This document shows, one piece after another, positions 35,110 to 43,544 of a stretch of DNA of 64,000 bases. This DNA is from Novosphingobium aureum (GTDB lineage: Bacteria > Pseudomonadota > Alphaproteobacteria > Sphingomonadales > Sphingomonadaceae), in contig NZ_JADZGI010000001.1 of NCBI RefSeq assembly GCF_015865035.1, positions 2,793,628 through 2,857,627 on the forward strand, read 5' to 3'. Under the pieces are notes generated by a model, which worked only from the letters and a program-made list of their open reading frames with translations, was not told where the DNA came from and did no database searches. Every line of letters begins with the position of its first letter. Within the stretch, counting starts at the first letter, position 1. Both the position numbers and the translations under genes were made by a program.

Positions 35110-35117
35110 AAAAAGCC

Positions 35118-36068
35118 TTACTCTGTGAAGCGATAGTCGGCGGCGATCGCGTTCCCGATGTCGATCGTCTTGGAAATCACCAGTTGCAGGTACTCGTGCA
35201 GCCCCTGCTCGAAGATGTCCTCGATCGTGGTCTGGTGCAGCGCCGCACCGGTGTCGCGCAGCAGTTCATGCGCCGCCGTCTCGCCGCCGTATTCCTTGGC
35301 GAGTCCAGCCATGTTGCTGCGGATCTTCTCGTAGCAGAACACGAGACTGCGCGGGAACTGGCCGTCGAGGATCAGGAAGCGAGCGATCTCGCGCGGCTCC
35401 ATCGTATGCGCGTTGAGCCAGGAGAAGGCGCGATTGCCCGCGACCGAGCGCAGCAGCGTGTCCCACTGCTGGTTGTCGAGGTTCGAGCCGACCCAGGCCG
35501 TGCTTGGCAGCAACACGTAGTACTTCACGTCGAGGATGCGCGCGGTGTTGTCCGCGCGTTCGATGAAGGTGCCGATGCGTGCGAAGTTGTAGACCTCGTT
35601 GCGCAGCATCGAGTTCTCGAAGGCGCCGCGCACCAGCATGTTGGTGCGCCGGATCGCCATGAGCGCCTCGCGCAGGCCGGTTTCGCGCACGGGCCGCGCA
35701 AGCAGGTCCTTGATCGTCAGCCAGCCCTCGTTGATCGCCTCCCACACCGAATTGGTGATCGAGGTGCGCACGACGCGGGCGTTGGTTCGCGCATTTTCCA
35801 TCATGCACAGCACGGAGCCGGGATTGTCCTTGTCGCGCAGGACATAGTTGAACACCTGAGGCCCGGCGAAGTCCTCGCCGTACTTCTCGATGTATTCGTC
35901 GACGAGGCCCGCGGTGGTGAGCACCGAGCGCCATTCATCGTACTGCGAATCCTTGCTCGCGCTGGTCAGCGCGAGGTGGAAGCCCACGTCGAGCAGGCGC
36001 GCGGTGTTCTCGGCCCGCTCGAGATAGCGGGCCATCCAGTATACGCCATTGGCTGCACGTCCGAGCAT
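35118..36068 (-). CDS. Alpha-E domain protein of the Anbu operon
   Basis: A 316-residue, almost all-helical protein matching the alpha-E (DUF403) family: MLGRAANGVYWMARYLERAENTARLLDV, ARTNARVVRTSITNSVWEAINE, GTFIERADNTARILDVKYYVLLP. No catalytic site is known. It always travels with a circularly permuted ATP-grasp. The start overlaps the ATP-grasp stop by one base (TGATG), so the two are probably translationally coupled and may form a complex. Confidence 0.9.
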   Translation of the reverse strand: MLGRAANGVYWMARYLERAENTARLLDVGFHLALTSASKDSQYDEWRSVLTTAGLVDEYIEKYGEDFAGPQVFNYVLRDKDNPGSVLCMMENARTNARVVRTSITNSVWEAINEGWLTIKDLLARPVRETGLREALMAIRRTNMLVRGAFENSMLRNEVYNFARIGTFIERADNTARILDVKYYVLLPSTAWVGSNLDNQQWDTLLRSVAGNRAFSWLNAHTMEPREIARFLILDGQFPRSLVFCYEKIRSNMAGLAKEYGGETAAHELLRDTGAALHQTTIEDIFEQGLHEYLQLVISKTIDIGNAIAADYRFTE

Positions 36069-37510
36069 CAGTCCTCCAGCACCCAGCTGTCCTTGGTGCC
36101 ACCGCCCTGCGAGGAATTGACCACCAGCGATCCCTTCTTGAGCGCCACGCGCGTCAGTCCGCCCGGCGTGATGTCGATACCTTCGGGCGAGACCAGTACG
36201 AAGGGACGCAAGTCGACATGGCGCGGCGCCAGCCCTTCTTTGGTGAAGATCGGCACGGTCGAGAGCGAAAGCGTGGGCTGGGCGATGTAGTTTTCCGGCC
36301 GCGCACGAAGCTTGGCCTCGAAGTCGGAGAGTTCGCGCTTCGAGGAAGTCGGCCCGATCAGCATGCCGTATCCACCCGAGCCGTGGACCTCCTTGACGAC
36401 CAGATCCTTAAGGTTGTCGAGCACGTAGGCGAGCGCATCGCTTTCCGAGCAGCGCCAGGTGGGCACGTTCTGCAGGATCGGTTTCTCGCCGGTGTAGAAC
36501 TCGACGATCTCGGGCATGTAGGAATAGATCGCCTTGTCGTCGGCGATGCCGGTGCCGGGCGCATTGGCGATGGTGACGCCGCCGGCACGGTAGACGTCCA
36601 TGATCCCGGCCACGCCAAGCGCGGATTCGGGATTGAAGGTCAGCGGATCGAGGAAATCGTCGTCGACGCGGCGGTAGATGACGTCAATCGCCTTGTAGCC
36701 GGTGGTCGTGCGCATCGCGACCCGCCCGTTGATGATGCGCAGGTCGTTGCCCTCGACTAGCTCGGCGCCCATCTGGTCGGCGAGGAAGGCATGCTCGAAA
36801 TAGGCCGAGTTGTAGATGCCCGGTGTCAGCACCGCGACCACCGGACGCTTGCCAGCAGCGGCATCGTAGGCTGGCGGCGCGCAGGCACGCAGCGAGCGCG
36901 CGAGCCGGCGCGGATAGTCCGAGACCTGGCGGACCGGGATCTGCGTGAACAGCTCCGGGAACATCGCCATCATCGTCTCGCGGTTCTCGAGCATATACGA
37001 GACGCCCGAAGGCGTGCGCGCATTGTCCTCGAGCACCATGAAGTCGTCCTCGCCGGTACGCACGAGGTCGATGCCGACGATGTGGGTATAGACCCCGCCC
37101 GGCGGCGTGAAGCCGATCATCTGCGAGAGAAAGGCATCGTTGTTGCGCAGTGCGCTGATCGGCAGGCGGCCCGAACGCACGATCTCCTGACGGTGGTAGA
37201 GATCCTGGAGGAAGGCGTTGATCGCCCGCACCCTCTGCTCGATGCCCTTGGTCAGCTTGCGCCATTCCTTCGCGGTGATGATCCGGGGGATCATGTCGAA
37301 GGGGATCAGGCGCTCTTCCGCGTCGGCTTCACCGTAAACGTTGAAGGTAATTCCGATCCGCCGGAAGAAATGCTCCGCTTCCGCGTCCTGCCGACGCAGC
37401 CAGGACTTGTCTTGGGCATCGTACCAATTGCGAAATTCAGAGTAGGCAGCACGAACGGTGCCGTCCTCGTGGAGCATTTCGTCGAACTTCGGTGTGCTCG
37501 CAGCCGTCAT
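36068..37510 (-). CDS. Circularly permuted type 2 ATP-grasp protein
   Basis: A 480-residue putative ligase (DUF404/DUF407). Key segments: RIGITFNVYGEADAEERLIPFDMIPRIITAKEW, GVYTHIVGIDLVRTGEDDFMVLEDNARTPSGVSYMLENRETMM (acidic metal site), and VVKEVHGSGGYGMLIGPTSS (nucleotide loop). In family studies these are predicted peptide or amide ligases. First gene of the Anbu operon, with GGGAG five bases before ATG. Substrate unknown. Confidence 0.9.
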   Translation of the reverse strand: MTAASTPKFDEMLHEDGTVRAAYSEFRNWYDAQDKSWLRRQDAEAEHFFRRIGITFNVYGEADAEERLIPFDMIPRIITAKEWRKLTKGIEQRVRAINAFLQDLYHRQEIVRSGRLPISALRNNDAFLSQMIGFTPPGGVYTHIVGIDLVRTGEDDFMVLEDNARTPSGVSYMLENRETMMAMFPELFTQIPVRQVSDYPRRLARSLRACAPPAYDAAAGKRPVVAVLTPGIYNSAYFEHAFLADQMGAELVEGNDLRIINGRVAMRTTTGYKAIDVIYRRVDDDFLDPLTFNPESALGVAGIMDVYRAGGVTIANAPGTGIADDKAIYSYMPEIVEFYTGEKPILQNVPTWRCSESDALAYVLDNLKDLVVKEVHGSGGYGMLIGPTSSKRELSDFEAKLRARPENYIAQPTLSLSTVPIFTKEGLAPRHVDLRPFVLVSPEGIDITPGGLTRVALKKGSLVVNSSQGGGTKDSWVLED

Positions 37511-37645
37511 CGTGACTCCCGTTTGTCCATGTGATGCAACATGAAACGGGACTTGCCAAGCGCACTCGCTGCACTTGCGAAATAAATTGTCTAACGGTGG
37601 TAACGCTCCGCGGGACGGACCCGGACCGCAACCCGCACAGGCTTG

Positions 37646-38257
37646 TCAGTCAAGCAGCCCGCGCGCCACGAGGTCCGCGCGCAACGCATCCGCCCCGTGG
37701 AAGTGGTGCACATTCCAGCCGAGCGCTGCGGCACCGGCAATGTTGTCGGCGCGATCGTCGACGAACAGCATGCGCTGCGGCGCGTGCCCGAAGCGGCTTG
37801 CGGCCAGCTCGTAGATCGCAGGATCAGGCTTCACCAGCTTCTCGTCACCGGAGACGACGATATCGCCGAACAGGTCGAACAGCGGCTCGCTCGCGCGGTA
37901 TTCGCGCCAGAACGGGCTGGCGAAGTTGGTGATCACGTAGAGGGGGACCTCGCGCGCGGACAATTCGCGCACGATCTCGTGCGTACCGGGGATATTGCCG
38001 GGTATCGTCTCGAGGAACCGTGTGGCGTAAGCGTCGAGCACGTCGTCGTTGCCCGGAAACCGTGCCTTGCGCTCGGCAACGAGGTCGGCCAGCGCCTCGC
38101 CCGCATCATGCCGGAAGTGCCACTCTTCGGTGATCACCTCGTTCGTGACATGCGCCAGCCGCTCGGGATCCTCGACGACGCGTGCCAGCAGACGGTGCAG
38201 ATCCCACTGCACCAGCACCCGACCGACATCGAAAACGACTGCATCTATTCCGGACAT
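37646..38257 (-). CDS. HAD-family hydrolase (subfamily IA, YihX-like)
   Basis: A 203-residue phosphatase-like protein. Motif I is VVFDVGRVLVQWD (nucleophile Asp10, with Gly where many HADs have the second Asp, as in YihX-type and haloacid dehalogenases). Motif II is YVITNFAS, motif III Lys in KLVKPDPAIYE, motif IV FVDDRADNIAGA. Substrate not predictable. Its only Shine-Dalgarno candidate, GGGGG, is buried in the hairpin at 38262-38286. It lies downstream of rpmJ. Confidence 0.85.
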   Translation of the reverse strand: MSGIDAVVFDVGRVLVQWDLHRLLARVVEDPERLAHVTNEVITEEWHFRHDAGEALADLVAERKARFPGNDDVLDAYATRFLETIPGNIPGTHEIVRELSAREVPLYVITNFASPFWREYRASEPLFDLFGDIVVSGDEKLVKPDPAIYELAASRFGHAPQRMLFVDDRADNIAGAAALGWNVHHFHGADALRADLVARGLLD

Positions 38258-38261
38258 GACA

Positions 38262-38286
38262 AGACCCCCGCTTTTGGCGGGGGTCT
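38262..38286 (-). terminator. rpmJ hairpin overlapping the HAD ribosome-binding site
   Basis: A perfect 10-bp stem (38262-38271 with 38277-38286, AGACCCCCGC) closes on a short loop. It lies between rpmJ and the HAD gene, and its 3' arm (GGGGGTCT on the minus strand) ends 4 bases before the HAD ATG. The U-tract is poor (TCTTGTC). It may attenuate read-through from rpmJ, or mask the HAD Shine-Dalgarno. Confidence 0.6.
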
Positions 38287-38353
38287 GTTACGTCATCGCA
38301 AGGACCCTTCCGCCGTCAACTCCCGCCGGCACCGACAGGAGGGGCGAAACGAA

Positions 38354-38479
38354 TCAGCCCTGGCGCGCCTTGAAGCGCGGCTGCGTCTTGTTGATGACGT
38401 AGGTACGGCCACGGCGACGGATCACGCGGTTGTCGCGGTGACGGCCCTTGAGCGACTTGAGGCTGTTGCGAATCTTCAT
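38354..38479 (-). CDS. rpmJ: 50S ribosomal protein bL36
   Basis: A 41-residue ORF translating to MKIRNSLKSLKGRHRDNRVI then RRRGRTYVINKTQPRFKARQG. This is the C-minus form of bL36, without the zinc-binding Cys residues. Basic, ribosomal. A promoter-like TTGACT (complement of 38560-38565) and TAACGG (complement of 38537-38542) with 17-base spacing stands upstream. A short hairpin (38504-38520) lies in the leader. Confidence 0.96.
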   Translation of the reverse strand: MKIRNSLKSLKGRHRDNRVIRRRGRTYVINKTQPRFKARQG

Positions 38480-38536
38480 GTCTTGTCTCGTCCAGGTTGG
38501 TCTGGCGGTTACCGACCGCCGGAAAATCGAAGAGCG

Positions 38537-38565
38537 CCGTTAATCCGCGCGCACCGCAGAGTCAA
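38537..38565 (-). promoter_or_regulatory. Probable rpmJ promoter
   Basis: On the minus strand TTGACT and TAACGG are 17 bases apart, 58 bases or so before the rpmJ ATG. The -35 and first spacer bases (TTGACTCTGCG) are identical to the rpoZ promoter at 52639-52667, which supports both. Confidence 0.5.
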
Positions 38566-38728
38566 GCTTCGCGTCGAGCGCCGGATGACGCAGGCCATCG
38601 CAATACGCACGAAAGACGCGGGCCTTGCGCCCGGCCCTATGGCAGTTCATTCATCGCACGGCAATCGCGCGCGGCCCATGAAATCAGGGGTGCGACCCCA
38701 ATAACGCCGAAGAAAGATCGCAACACCC

Positions 38729-39628
38729 ATGACATTGCCGAGCGAAAAGCTCTCCGCCTTGCGTGCCTCGCGCCGCCTGCGCAGCCTCGCCGCTGGCCTG
38801 TGCGCGCTCGGAACTCTCGCCGTGACCACGCCCGCGATGGCGCAGGGCCCCGGAGGCTGGGGCGGCTGGGGCAACCGGGGCTGGGGTGGAATGGGTTGGC
38901 GCGGCGCCTATCCCGACCGACCCTACCGCACCCGCTCGACCAGCCAGCGCGATCCGCGAGAGGGCCGTGTCGACGTTTCGCGCTTCGTGATCGACAGCCC
39001 GCAGGCCGCCAGCCTCGGCAAGGGACCGATCATCATTGAATCGCGCTCGGCAGAAACGCCAGTCAGCGAGACCGGCAATCTCAGCGCCGAGCCGATCGCC
39101 GGACAGCCGCCGGGCCCTCCTGCGCCGCCCGCTTATGCTCCGCCGCAGGAAGCGAAAAGCGCATGGATGGCGCCCGCGACCCGCACGATCTACGAAGCTG
39201 CGGTACTGGATGGTTTCGTCAGCGCGGGTTACGACACGCTACATCCCGATGCGGCGCAGGCGCAGGTCGCCAGCATCGAGATCGACCGACGCCTGCTCAC
39301 CCCGGCCGAAGAAAAGCGCAACCCGGTCAGTGGCAGTGCCGCCATGTCGGTCGGCACGTATGGATCGGCCTATGGACTGGCGGTCAATGTCGACCTGTCC
39401 AAGCCGCGCGGCGCGCTCGTCGCCACGCGCATGACGCTGCGCATCCGCGACCATGTCGGCGGCACGGTGCTGTGGGAAGGTCACGCCGAGATAGCGACGC
39501 GCGACGACGACGATGACTGGGATGACGGCGAAATCGCGGCCCGGCTGGCCTCGGCCTTGCTCGACCGCTTCCCTGAAGGCGAGAAGGTCCAGCCGCTTGC
39601 CGCCACGGGGATCACCCCCAGCGACTGA
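38729..39628 (+). CDS. Secreted DUF4136-like protein with Gly/Trp-rich region
   Basis: A 299-residue exported protein. The signal peptide ends AMA about residue 38. A Gly/Trp-rich low-complexity stretch (GGWGGWGNRGWGGMGW) follows, then a Pro-rich linker (about 125-140) and a C-terminal domain of the DUF4136 type (VASIEIDRRLLTP, MSVGTYGSAYGLAVNVDLSKP, LVATRMTLRIRD, VLWEGHAEI). Paired with the next gene, which has the same domain. Probably envelope-associated; no enzymatic motif. Confidence 0.75.
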   Translation: MTLPSEKLSALRASRRLRSLAAGLCALGTLAVTTPAMAQGPGGWGGWGNRGWGGMGWRGAYPDRPYRTRSTSQRDPREGRVDVSRFVIDSPQAASLGKGPIIIESRSAETPVSETGNLSAEPIAGQPPGPPAPPAYAPPQEAKSAWMAPATRTIYEAAVLDGFVSAGYDTLHPDAAQAQVASIEIDRRLLTPAEEKRNPVSGSAAMSVGTYGSAYGLAVNVDLSKPRGALVATRMTLRIRDHVGGTVLWEGHAEIATRDDDDDWDDGEIAARLASALLDRFPEGEKVQPLAATGITPSD

Positions 39629-39783
39629 GTGCAGGGCGAGGGTCACGCCCTTCCCCCTGCCCGGCCACCGGCCTGCGCGACCAGCTTGCATCGCGCGGGC
39701 TAAGGGGCCACATCGCTTTCAGGCACCGCTGCCGCGAACGCATGACGCGTCAAGGACATAGCGGGCGCGATGGAGATAGAGCG

Positions 39784-40392
39784 ATGACCAGCCTCGTGCG
39801 CCGACTTTGCGTAATCGCCACTGGCGGCGCGCTGCTCGCACTGAGCGCATGCGTCGCACCGGTCGGCCCGGTCGAGGTGACGCGATTCCACGTCGGCGCC
39901 ACCCAGCCGCTCACCCGCGGCACGATCCGCGTCGAACCCGCAGAAGGTCAACCCGACTCGATCGAGCTTGGAACCTTTTCCGCCGCGGTCGCGCAGGAAC
40001 TGGCCAAGGCGGGCTACCGCGAACCGCTCCCCGGGCAGACGGGCGCAAGCCAGATCGCGCTGGTCCGGCTCGATCGCTCGACCTACCGCCCCACCCGCAA
40101 CGGCTCGCCGGTATCGGTCGGCGTTGGCGGCAGCACCGGCAGCTACGGCTCGGGCCTTGGCGTCGGCCTCGGGATCGACCTCAGCGGGCCGCCCCCGGAG
40201 CAGGTCCAGACCCGCCTCGCCGTGACAATCATCGATGCGCAGACCCGCAAGCACGTCTGGGAAGGCCGCGCGGCCTTCGCGGTGCGCGCGGATTCTCCGC
40301 TCGCGCAGACCTCGCTCGGCGCCGCCAAGATGGCAGAAGCGCTGTTCAAGGATTTCCCCGGAGAATCGGGCGAAACCATCCTCGTGAAATGA
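39784..40392 (+). CDS. DUF4136-type lipoprotein
   Basis: A 202-residue lipoprotein with signal MTSLVRRLCVIATGGALL and lipobox LSAC. The C-terminal domain resembles that of the preceding gene (QIALVRLDRSTYRP, GSYGSGLGVGLGIDLSG, TRLAVTIIDAQTRKHVWEGRA). The start at ATG 39784 has GGAG upstream. The stop overlaps the M14 gene's ATG (ATGA). A recent tandem duplication with divergence is a fair reading of the pair. Confidence 0.78.
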   Translation: MTSLVRRLCVIATGGALLALSACVAPVGPVEVTRFHVGATQPLTRGTIRVEPAEGQPDSIELGTFSAAVAQELAKAGYREPLPGQTGASQIALVRLDRSTYRPTRNGSPVSVGVGGSTGSYGSGLGVGLGIDLSGPPPEQVQTRLAVTIIDAQTRKHVWEGRAAFAVRADSPLAQTSLGAAKMAEALFKDFPGESGETILVK

Positions 40393-41573
40393 CGGAAAAG
40401 TCCCCCCTAATGACCACCCCCCAGATCCAGATCCACGCCGCCTTCGATTCGGGCAACATCGAGGTGCTCGGCATCGACGGCGCCACCGCGCGCCTCGCCA
40501 TCCGCCGTGACCACCAGTCCGACTTCGCGCAGTGGTTCCACTTCCGCGTCAGCCCTGCGGCGGGCGAGAGCATCGCCGGGCGCGAGCTGACCTTGCGCAT
40601 CACCGGGCTCAACGGCTCGGCCTATCCGATGGGCTGGCCCGGCTATAACGCCTGCGTCTCGGAAGACCGCGAGCTGTGGGCGCGAACCGGCAGCAGCTGG
40701 GACGAGAGCCTCGACGGCGGCAGCCTGACGATCACCTACGTACCCGAGAGCGAGCAGGCCTGGTTCGCCTATTTCGCGCCCTATTCGATGGAGCGCCACC
40801 ACGACCTCGTCGCGACGACCGCGCTGACCGAGGGTGCCACGCTGCGCTGCCTTGGTACAACGCTCGATGGCCAGCCGCTCGATTGCCTCGAGTTCGGCGA
40901 GGGACAAGTGCAGGTCTGGCTCTACGCGCGCCAGCATCCCGGCGAGAGCATGGCCGAGTGGTGGATGGAAGGCGCGCTCGACGTGCTGTCCGACGGTGCC
41001 AGTTCGGTCGGGCGCGAGCTGCGCAAGCGCTGCCGCCTGCACGTCGTTCCCAACATGAACCCCGACGGCTCGCGCCGCGGCCACCTGCGTACCAATGCGG
41101 TGGGCACGAACCTCAACCGCGAATGGGCCGAGCCCACCCCCGAGGCCTCGCCCGAGGTGCTCGCGGTGCGCAACGCCATGGACGCGAGCGGCGTCGACTT
41201 CGCCATGGACGTCCACGGCGACGAGGCGATCCCGGCGGTCTTCCTTGCCGGTTTCGAGGGCATCCCCTCGCTCAAGGACGAACAGAAGGCGGGCTATAAT
41301 CGCTTCGGCGAACTGCTCGACCGGCGCACGCCCGATTTCCAGCGCAAGCTGGGCTATCCGGTGGCGAGCCCGGGCAAGGCCAATCTCGCCCTCTCGACCA
41401 ACCAGGTTGCGGAACGCTTCGGCGCGGTGGCGATGACGCTCGAAATGCCGTTCAAGGACCACGATCCGGCGCCCGATGCACTGCAGGCATGGAGCCCGGA
41501 ACGCTCGACCCAGCTTGGCCGCGACTGCATGGCGACCTTGCTCGAATGGCTGGTCGAGCGCGAAGGCGCCTGA
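40389..41573 (+). CDS. M14-family metallocarboxypeptidase (cytosolic type)
   Basis: A 394-residue enzyme with an N-terminal beta-sandwich (about 1-120, IQIHAAFDSGNIEVLGI...WFHFRVSP) and a peptidase domain. Zinc ligands are His and Glu in ARQHPGESMAEWW and His in FAMDVHGDE; substrate-binding Arg/Asn is in TNLNREWAEP, and the general base Glu is in MTLEMPFKD. This is the CCP-like (nna1) subgroup. No signal peptide. The start overlaps the DUF4136 gene's stop; ATG 40410 is an alternative. The ORF upstream (39807) is a shadow. Confidence 0.88.
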   Translation: MTEKSPLMTTPQIQIHAAFDSGNIEVLGIDGATARLAIRRDHQSDFAQWFHFRVSPAAGESIAGRELTLRITGLNGSAYPMGWPGYNACVSEDRELWARTGSSWDESLDGGSLTITYVPESEQAWFAYFAPYSMERHHDLVATTALTEGATLRCLGTTLDGQPLDCLEFGEGQVQVWLYARQHPGESMAEWWMEGALDVLSDGASSVGRELRKRCRLHVVPNMNPDGSRRGHLRTNAVGTNLNREWAEPTPEASPEVLAVRNAMDASGVDFAMDVHGDEAIPAVFLAGFEGIPSLKDEQKAGYNRFGELLDRRTPDFQRKLGYPVASPGKANLALSTNQVAERFGAVAMTLEMPFKDHDPAPDALQAWSPERSTQLGRDCMATLLEWLVEREGA

Positions 41574-41621
41574 ACGGGCCTGGAGGGAATACCGGGGGCA
41601 AGTCCGCCCCCGGTTACCCGG

Positions 41622-42113
41622 CTAGAGCAGATTGGCTGGCCCGAAGGCGTGGGGCAGCAGCGTCGAGAGCCGGGTCTCGAGGATGCCTTCGGCCCCGTCG
41701 CACCACACGAGCGGATCGCTCTCGCCCAGCTGCGCGACTTCGTTGAGCATTTGGCGGCAGCGCCCGCAAGGCGTGACCGTATCGCCCTGCCCCGGAGCGC
41801 CGGGCGCACCGCCGGTCACGGCCAGCGCCAGCAGCTTGCCATGCTGCGCCTCTCGCGAGGGCACGTCGACCTGCGAGAGGATCTTGGCCACCGCCACGGT
41901 CTCGGCACAGAGCGAGAGGCCGTAACTGGCATTCTCGACATTGGCCCCCGTCACGACCGAGCCATCCGCCATCATCAGCGCAGCCCCGACGTGGAAGCAC
42001 GAATAGGGGGCATAGGCCCCTGCCGCTGCCTCGCGCGCCAGCGCCATCAGGCCATTGCGGGTCTCGTCCGAGACAATGAAGGCATCATCGCTGCGCTCAG
42101 GAAATTCGCTCAT
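41622..42113 (-). CDS. cdd: Cytidine deaminase
   Basis: A 163-residue zinc enzyme. Motif C-A-E at Cys69/Glu71 (LCAETVAV) and PCGRC (Cys116/Cys119). Also YAPYSCFHVGAALMMADG and GANVENASYG. It deaminates cytidine and deoxycytidine in pyrimidine salvage. Start at ATG 42113 overlaps the GH25-like gene's stop (ATGA). Confidence 0.93.
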   Translation of the reverse strand: MSEFPERSDDAFIVSDETRNGLMALAREAAAGAYAPYSCFHVGAALMMADGSVVTGANVENASYGLSLCAETVAVAKILSQVDVPSREAQHGKLLALAVTGGAPGAPGQGDTVTPCGRCRQMLNEVAQLGESDPLVWCDGAEGILETRLSTLLPHAFGPANLL

Positions 42114-42862
42114 GGGTTCACCACTAGCCAGCGGACCGGCCCTTGCGCAATCTCGTTGGCGAGCGCGGCATTGGCGGTCCACATCGTCCAGTCGCGCCCG
42201 GCATAGTCGGGCACGAAGCGGTCGCGCACCAGCCACAGGTTGCGATCGAGCCTGCGGGCGATGCCATAGCGCGCCTCGAAACCTTGTGTGACCTTGAGCA
42301 TGGTCGGCTTGCCACTATGCGTTTCGACCTGGTTGAGGAAGGTCATCAGCTCGCTCTCGACCTTGGCGTCGGAGACCGGCGTGTCGCAATCCTCGGCGAG
42401 GGCCGAAAGCTCGACCGCAGGCGGCAGGATATCGTCTTCGCGCGGGACGGTGGTGACGAAATTGGCGGCCTGGTCCTGCGCCGTCTGGCACGGATCGTAG
42501 GCATGGACCGCGCCGACCTTCATGCCCGCCGCGCGTGCCGCCTCGAAATTGGCGACGAAGCGCGGATCGCGGGCATGCGCCCCCGAACTGGCGTCGATAT
42601 AAGCAAAGTCCACTCCGGTCGCTCGCGCAGACGGCCAGTTCACCGCGCCGTCCGCGGCGCCGACCTCGATACCCTGCACCGGATAGAGATCGCGTCCGGG
42701 CAACCAGTGGTGATCGTGCCACCAGGCCCAGCTTGCGCCCGATGCTCCGATCACGACGAGCAGCAGCAGAAGAAGTGCGAACCAGCGCCGCCGCTTGCGC
42801 CGCTGCGCCTTCGCGCTCTTGCCCTTTGTCCCCTGCCCGGGGCCTAGCGCCTGGTGTTTCAT
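42110..42862 (-). CDS. GH25-like (lysozyme fold) membrane-anchored protein
   Basis: A 250-residue protein with one N-terminal TM (about 27-47) preceded by a basic Lys/Arg stretch (KGKSAKAQRRKRRRW). The rest fits the GH25 barrel (GIEVGAADGAVNWPSARATGVDFAYIDASSG). The first catalytic Asp seems replaced by Glu (GIEVG), and the usual D-x-E segment reads PPAVELSA, so activity may be altered. Cytosolic N-terminus, periplasmic domain. Overlaps cdd by 4 bases (ATGA). Confidence 0.75.
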   Translation of the reverse strand: MKHQALGPGQGTKGKSAKAQRRKRRRWFALLLLLLVVIGASGASWAWWHDHHWLPGRDLYPVQGIEVGAADGAVNWPSARATGVDFAYIDASSGAHARDPRFVANFEAARAAGMKVGAVHAYDPCQTAQDQAANFVTTVPREDDILPPAVELSALAEDCDTPVSDAKVESELMTFLNQVETHSGKPTMLKVTQGFEARYGIARRLDRNLWLVRDRFVPDYAGRDWTMWTANAALANEIAQGPVRWLVVNP

Positions 42863-42912
42863 CGCGTGACTGCCGGCCCCTAATTGTCGTTGTCTTGGAA
42901 GATGCGGCCGCG

Positions 42913-43395
42913 TCAGCCGCGGATGTGAAGCACGCAGATCAGCGTGAACAGCCGCCGCGCGGTGGGATGATCGGTCTCGACCTTGCCGTCGAGGCGGTCG
43001 ATGAGCAGTTCGGCGGCATCGTTGTGGATGCTGCGCCGCGCCATGTCGATCGTCTCGATCTCCTGCGCGGTCGCCTTGCGAATCGCCTGATAGTAGCTTT
43101 CGCATATCGCGAAGTATTCGCGGATCGGCCGACGGAACCGCGCCAGCCCCAGAACCAGCGTCTCGAGCGCCACGCCCTTTTCATCCGCGATCTCGAGCGA
43201 CAGACGCCCGTCGCGCACCGCAAGGTGCAGATTATAGGGGCCTTCGTGCCCGCTCTCGAAGGCGCGCACAGGCTTGAACAGGTTGTCCTCGATCAGGTCG
43301 AAGATCGCGATCCGGCGCTCCTGTTCGATATCGGCATTGCGCCACAGGATGGTCGCCTCGTCGAGGGAGATATGAGTGATCCGCGGGTCGGCCAT
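42913..43395 (-). CDS. UPF0262 family protein
   Basis: A 160-residue protein matching UPF0262, which is restricted to Alphaproteobacteria: MADPRITHISLDEATILWRNADIEQERRIAIFDLIEDN, GPYNLHLAVRDGRL, RRPIREYFAICESYYQAIR and AARRSIHNDAAE-like (ARRSIHNDAAELL). Function unknown. The ATG at 43395 is chosen over a longer upstream frame by family length. Divergent from dnaB. Confidence 0.9.
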   Translation of the reverse strand: MADPRITHISLDEATILWRNADIEQERRIAIFDLIEDNLFKPVRAFESGHEGPYNLHLAVRDGRLSLEIADEKGVALETLVLGLARFRRPIREYFAICESYYQAIRKATAQEIETIDMARRSIHNDAAELLIDRLDGKVETDHPTARRLFTLICVLHIRG

Positions 43396-43458
43396 GATGC
43401 TCTTGGCCTTTACGCGCTTGCAGTATCTCCGGGCAACCCCGTGCTTTCGGGCCATTCC

Positions 43459-43487
43459 TTGACGCCCTTCCACAAGCTGGGGATAAA
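43459..43487 (+). promoter_or_regulatory. Probable dnaB promoter
   Basis: TTGACG (43459-43464) and GATAAA (43482-43487) are 17 bases apart, 58 bases before the dnaB ATG. Confidence 0.5.
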
Positions 43488-43544
43488 AATGGCCTGCGCG
43501 CGCCCTTGCTGGCGATGCGCACAAGGGTCAAAGGTCCAAGGCTT

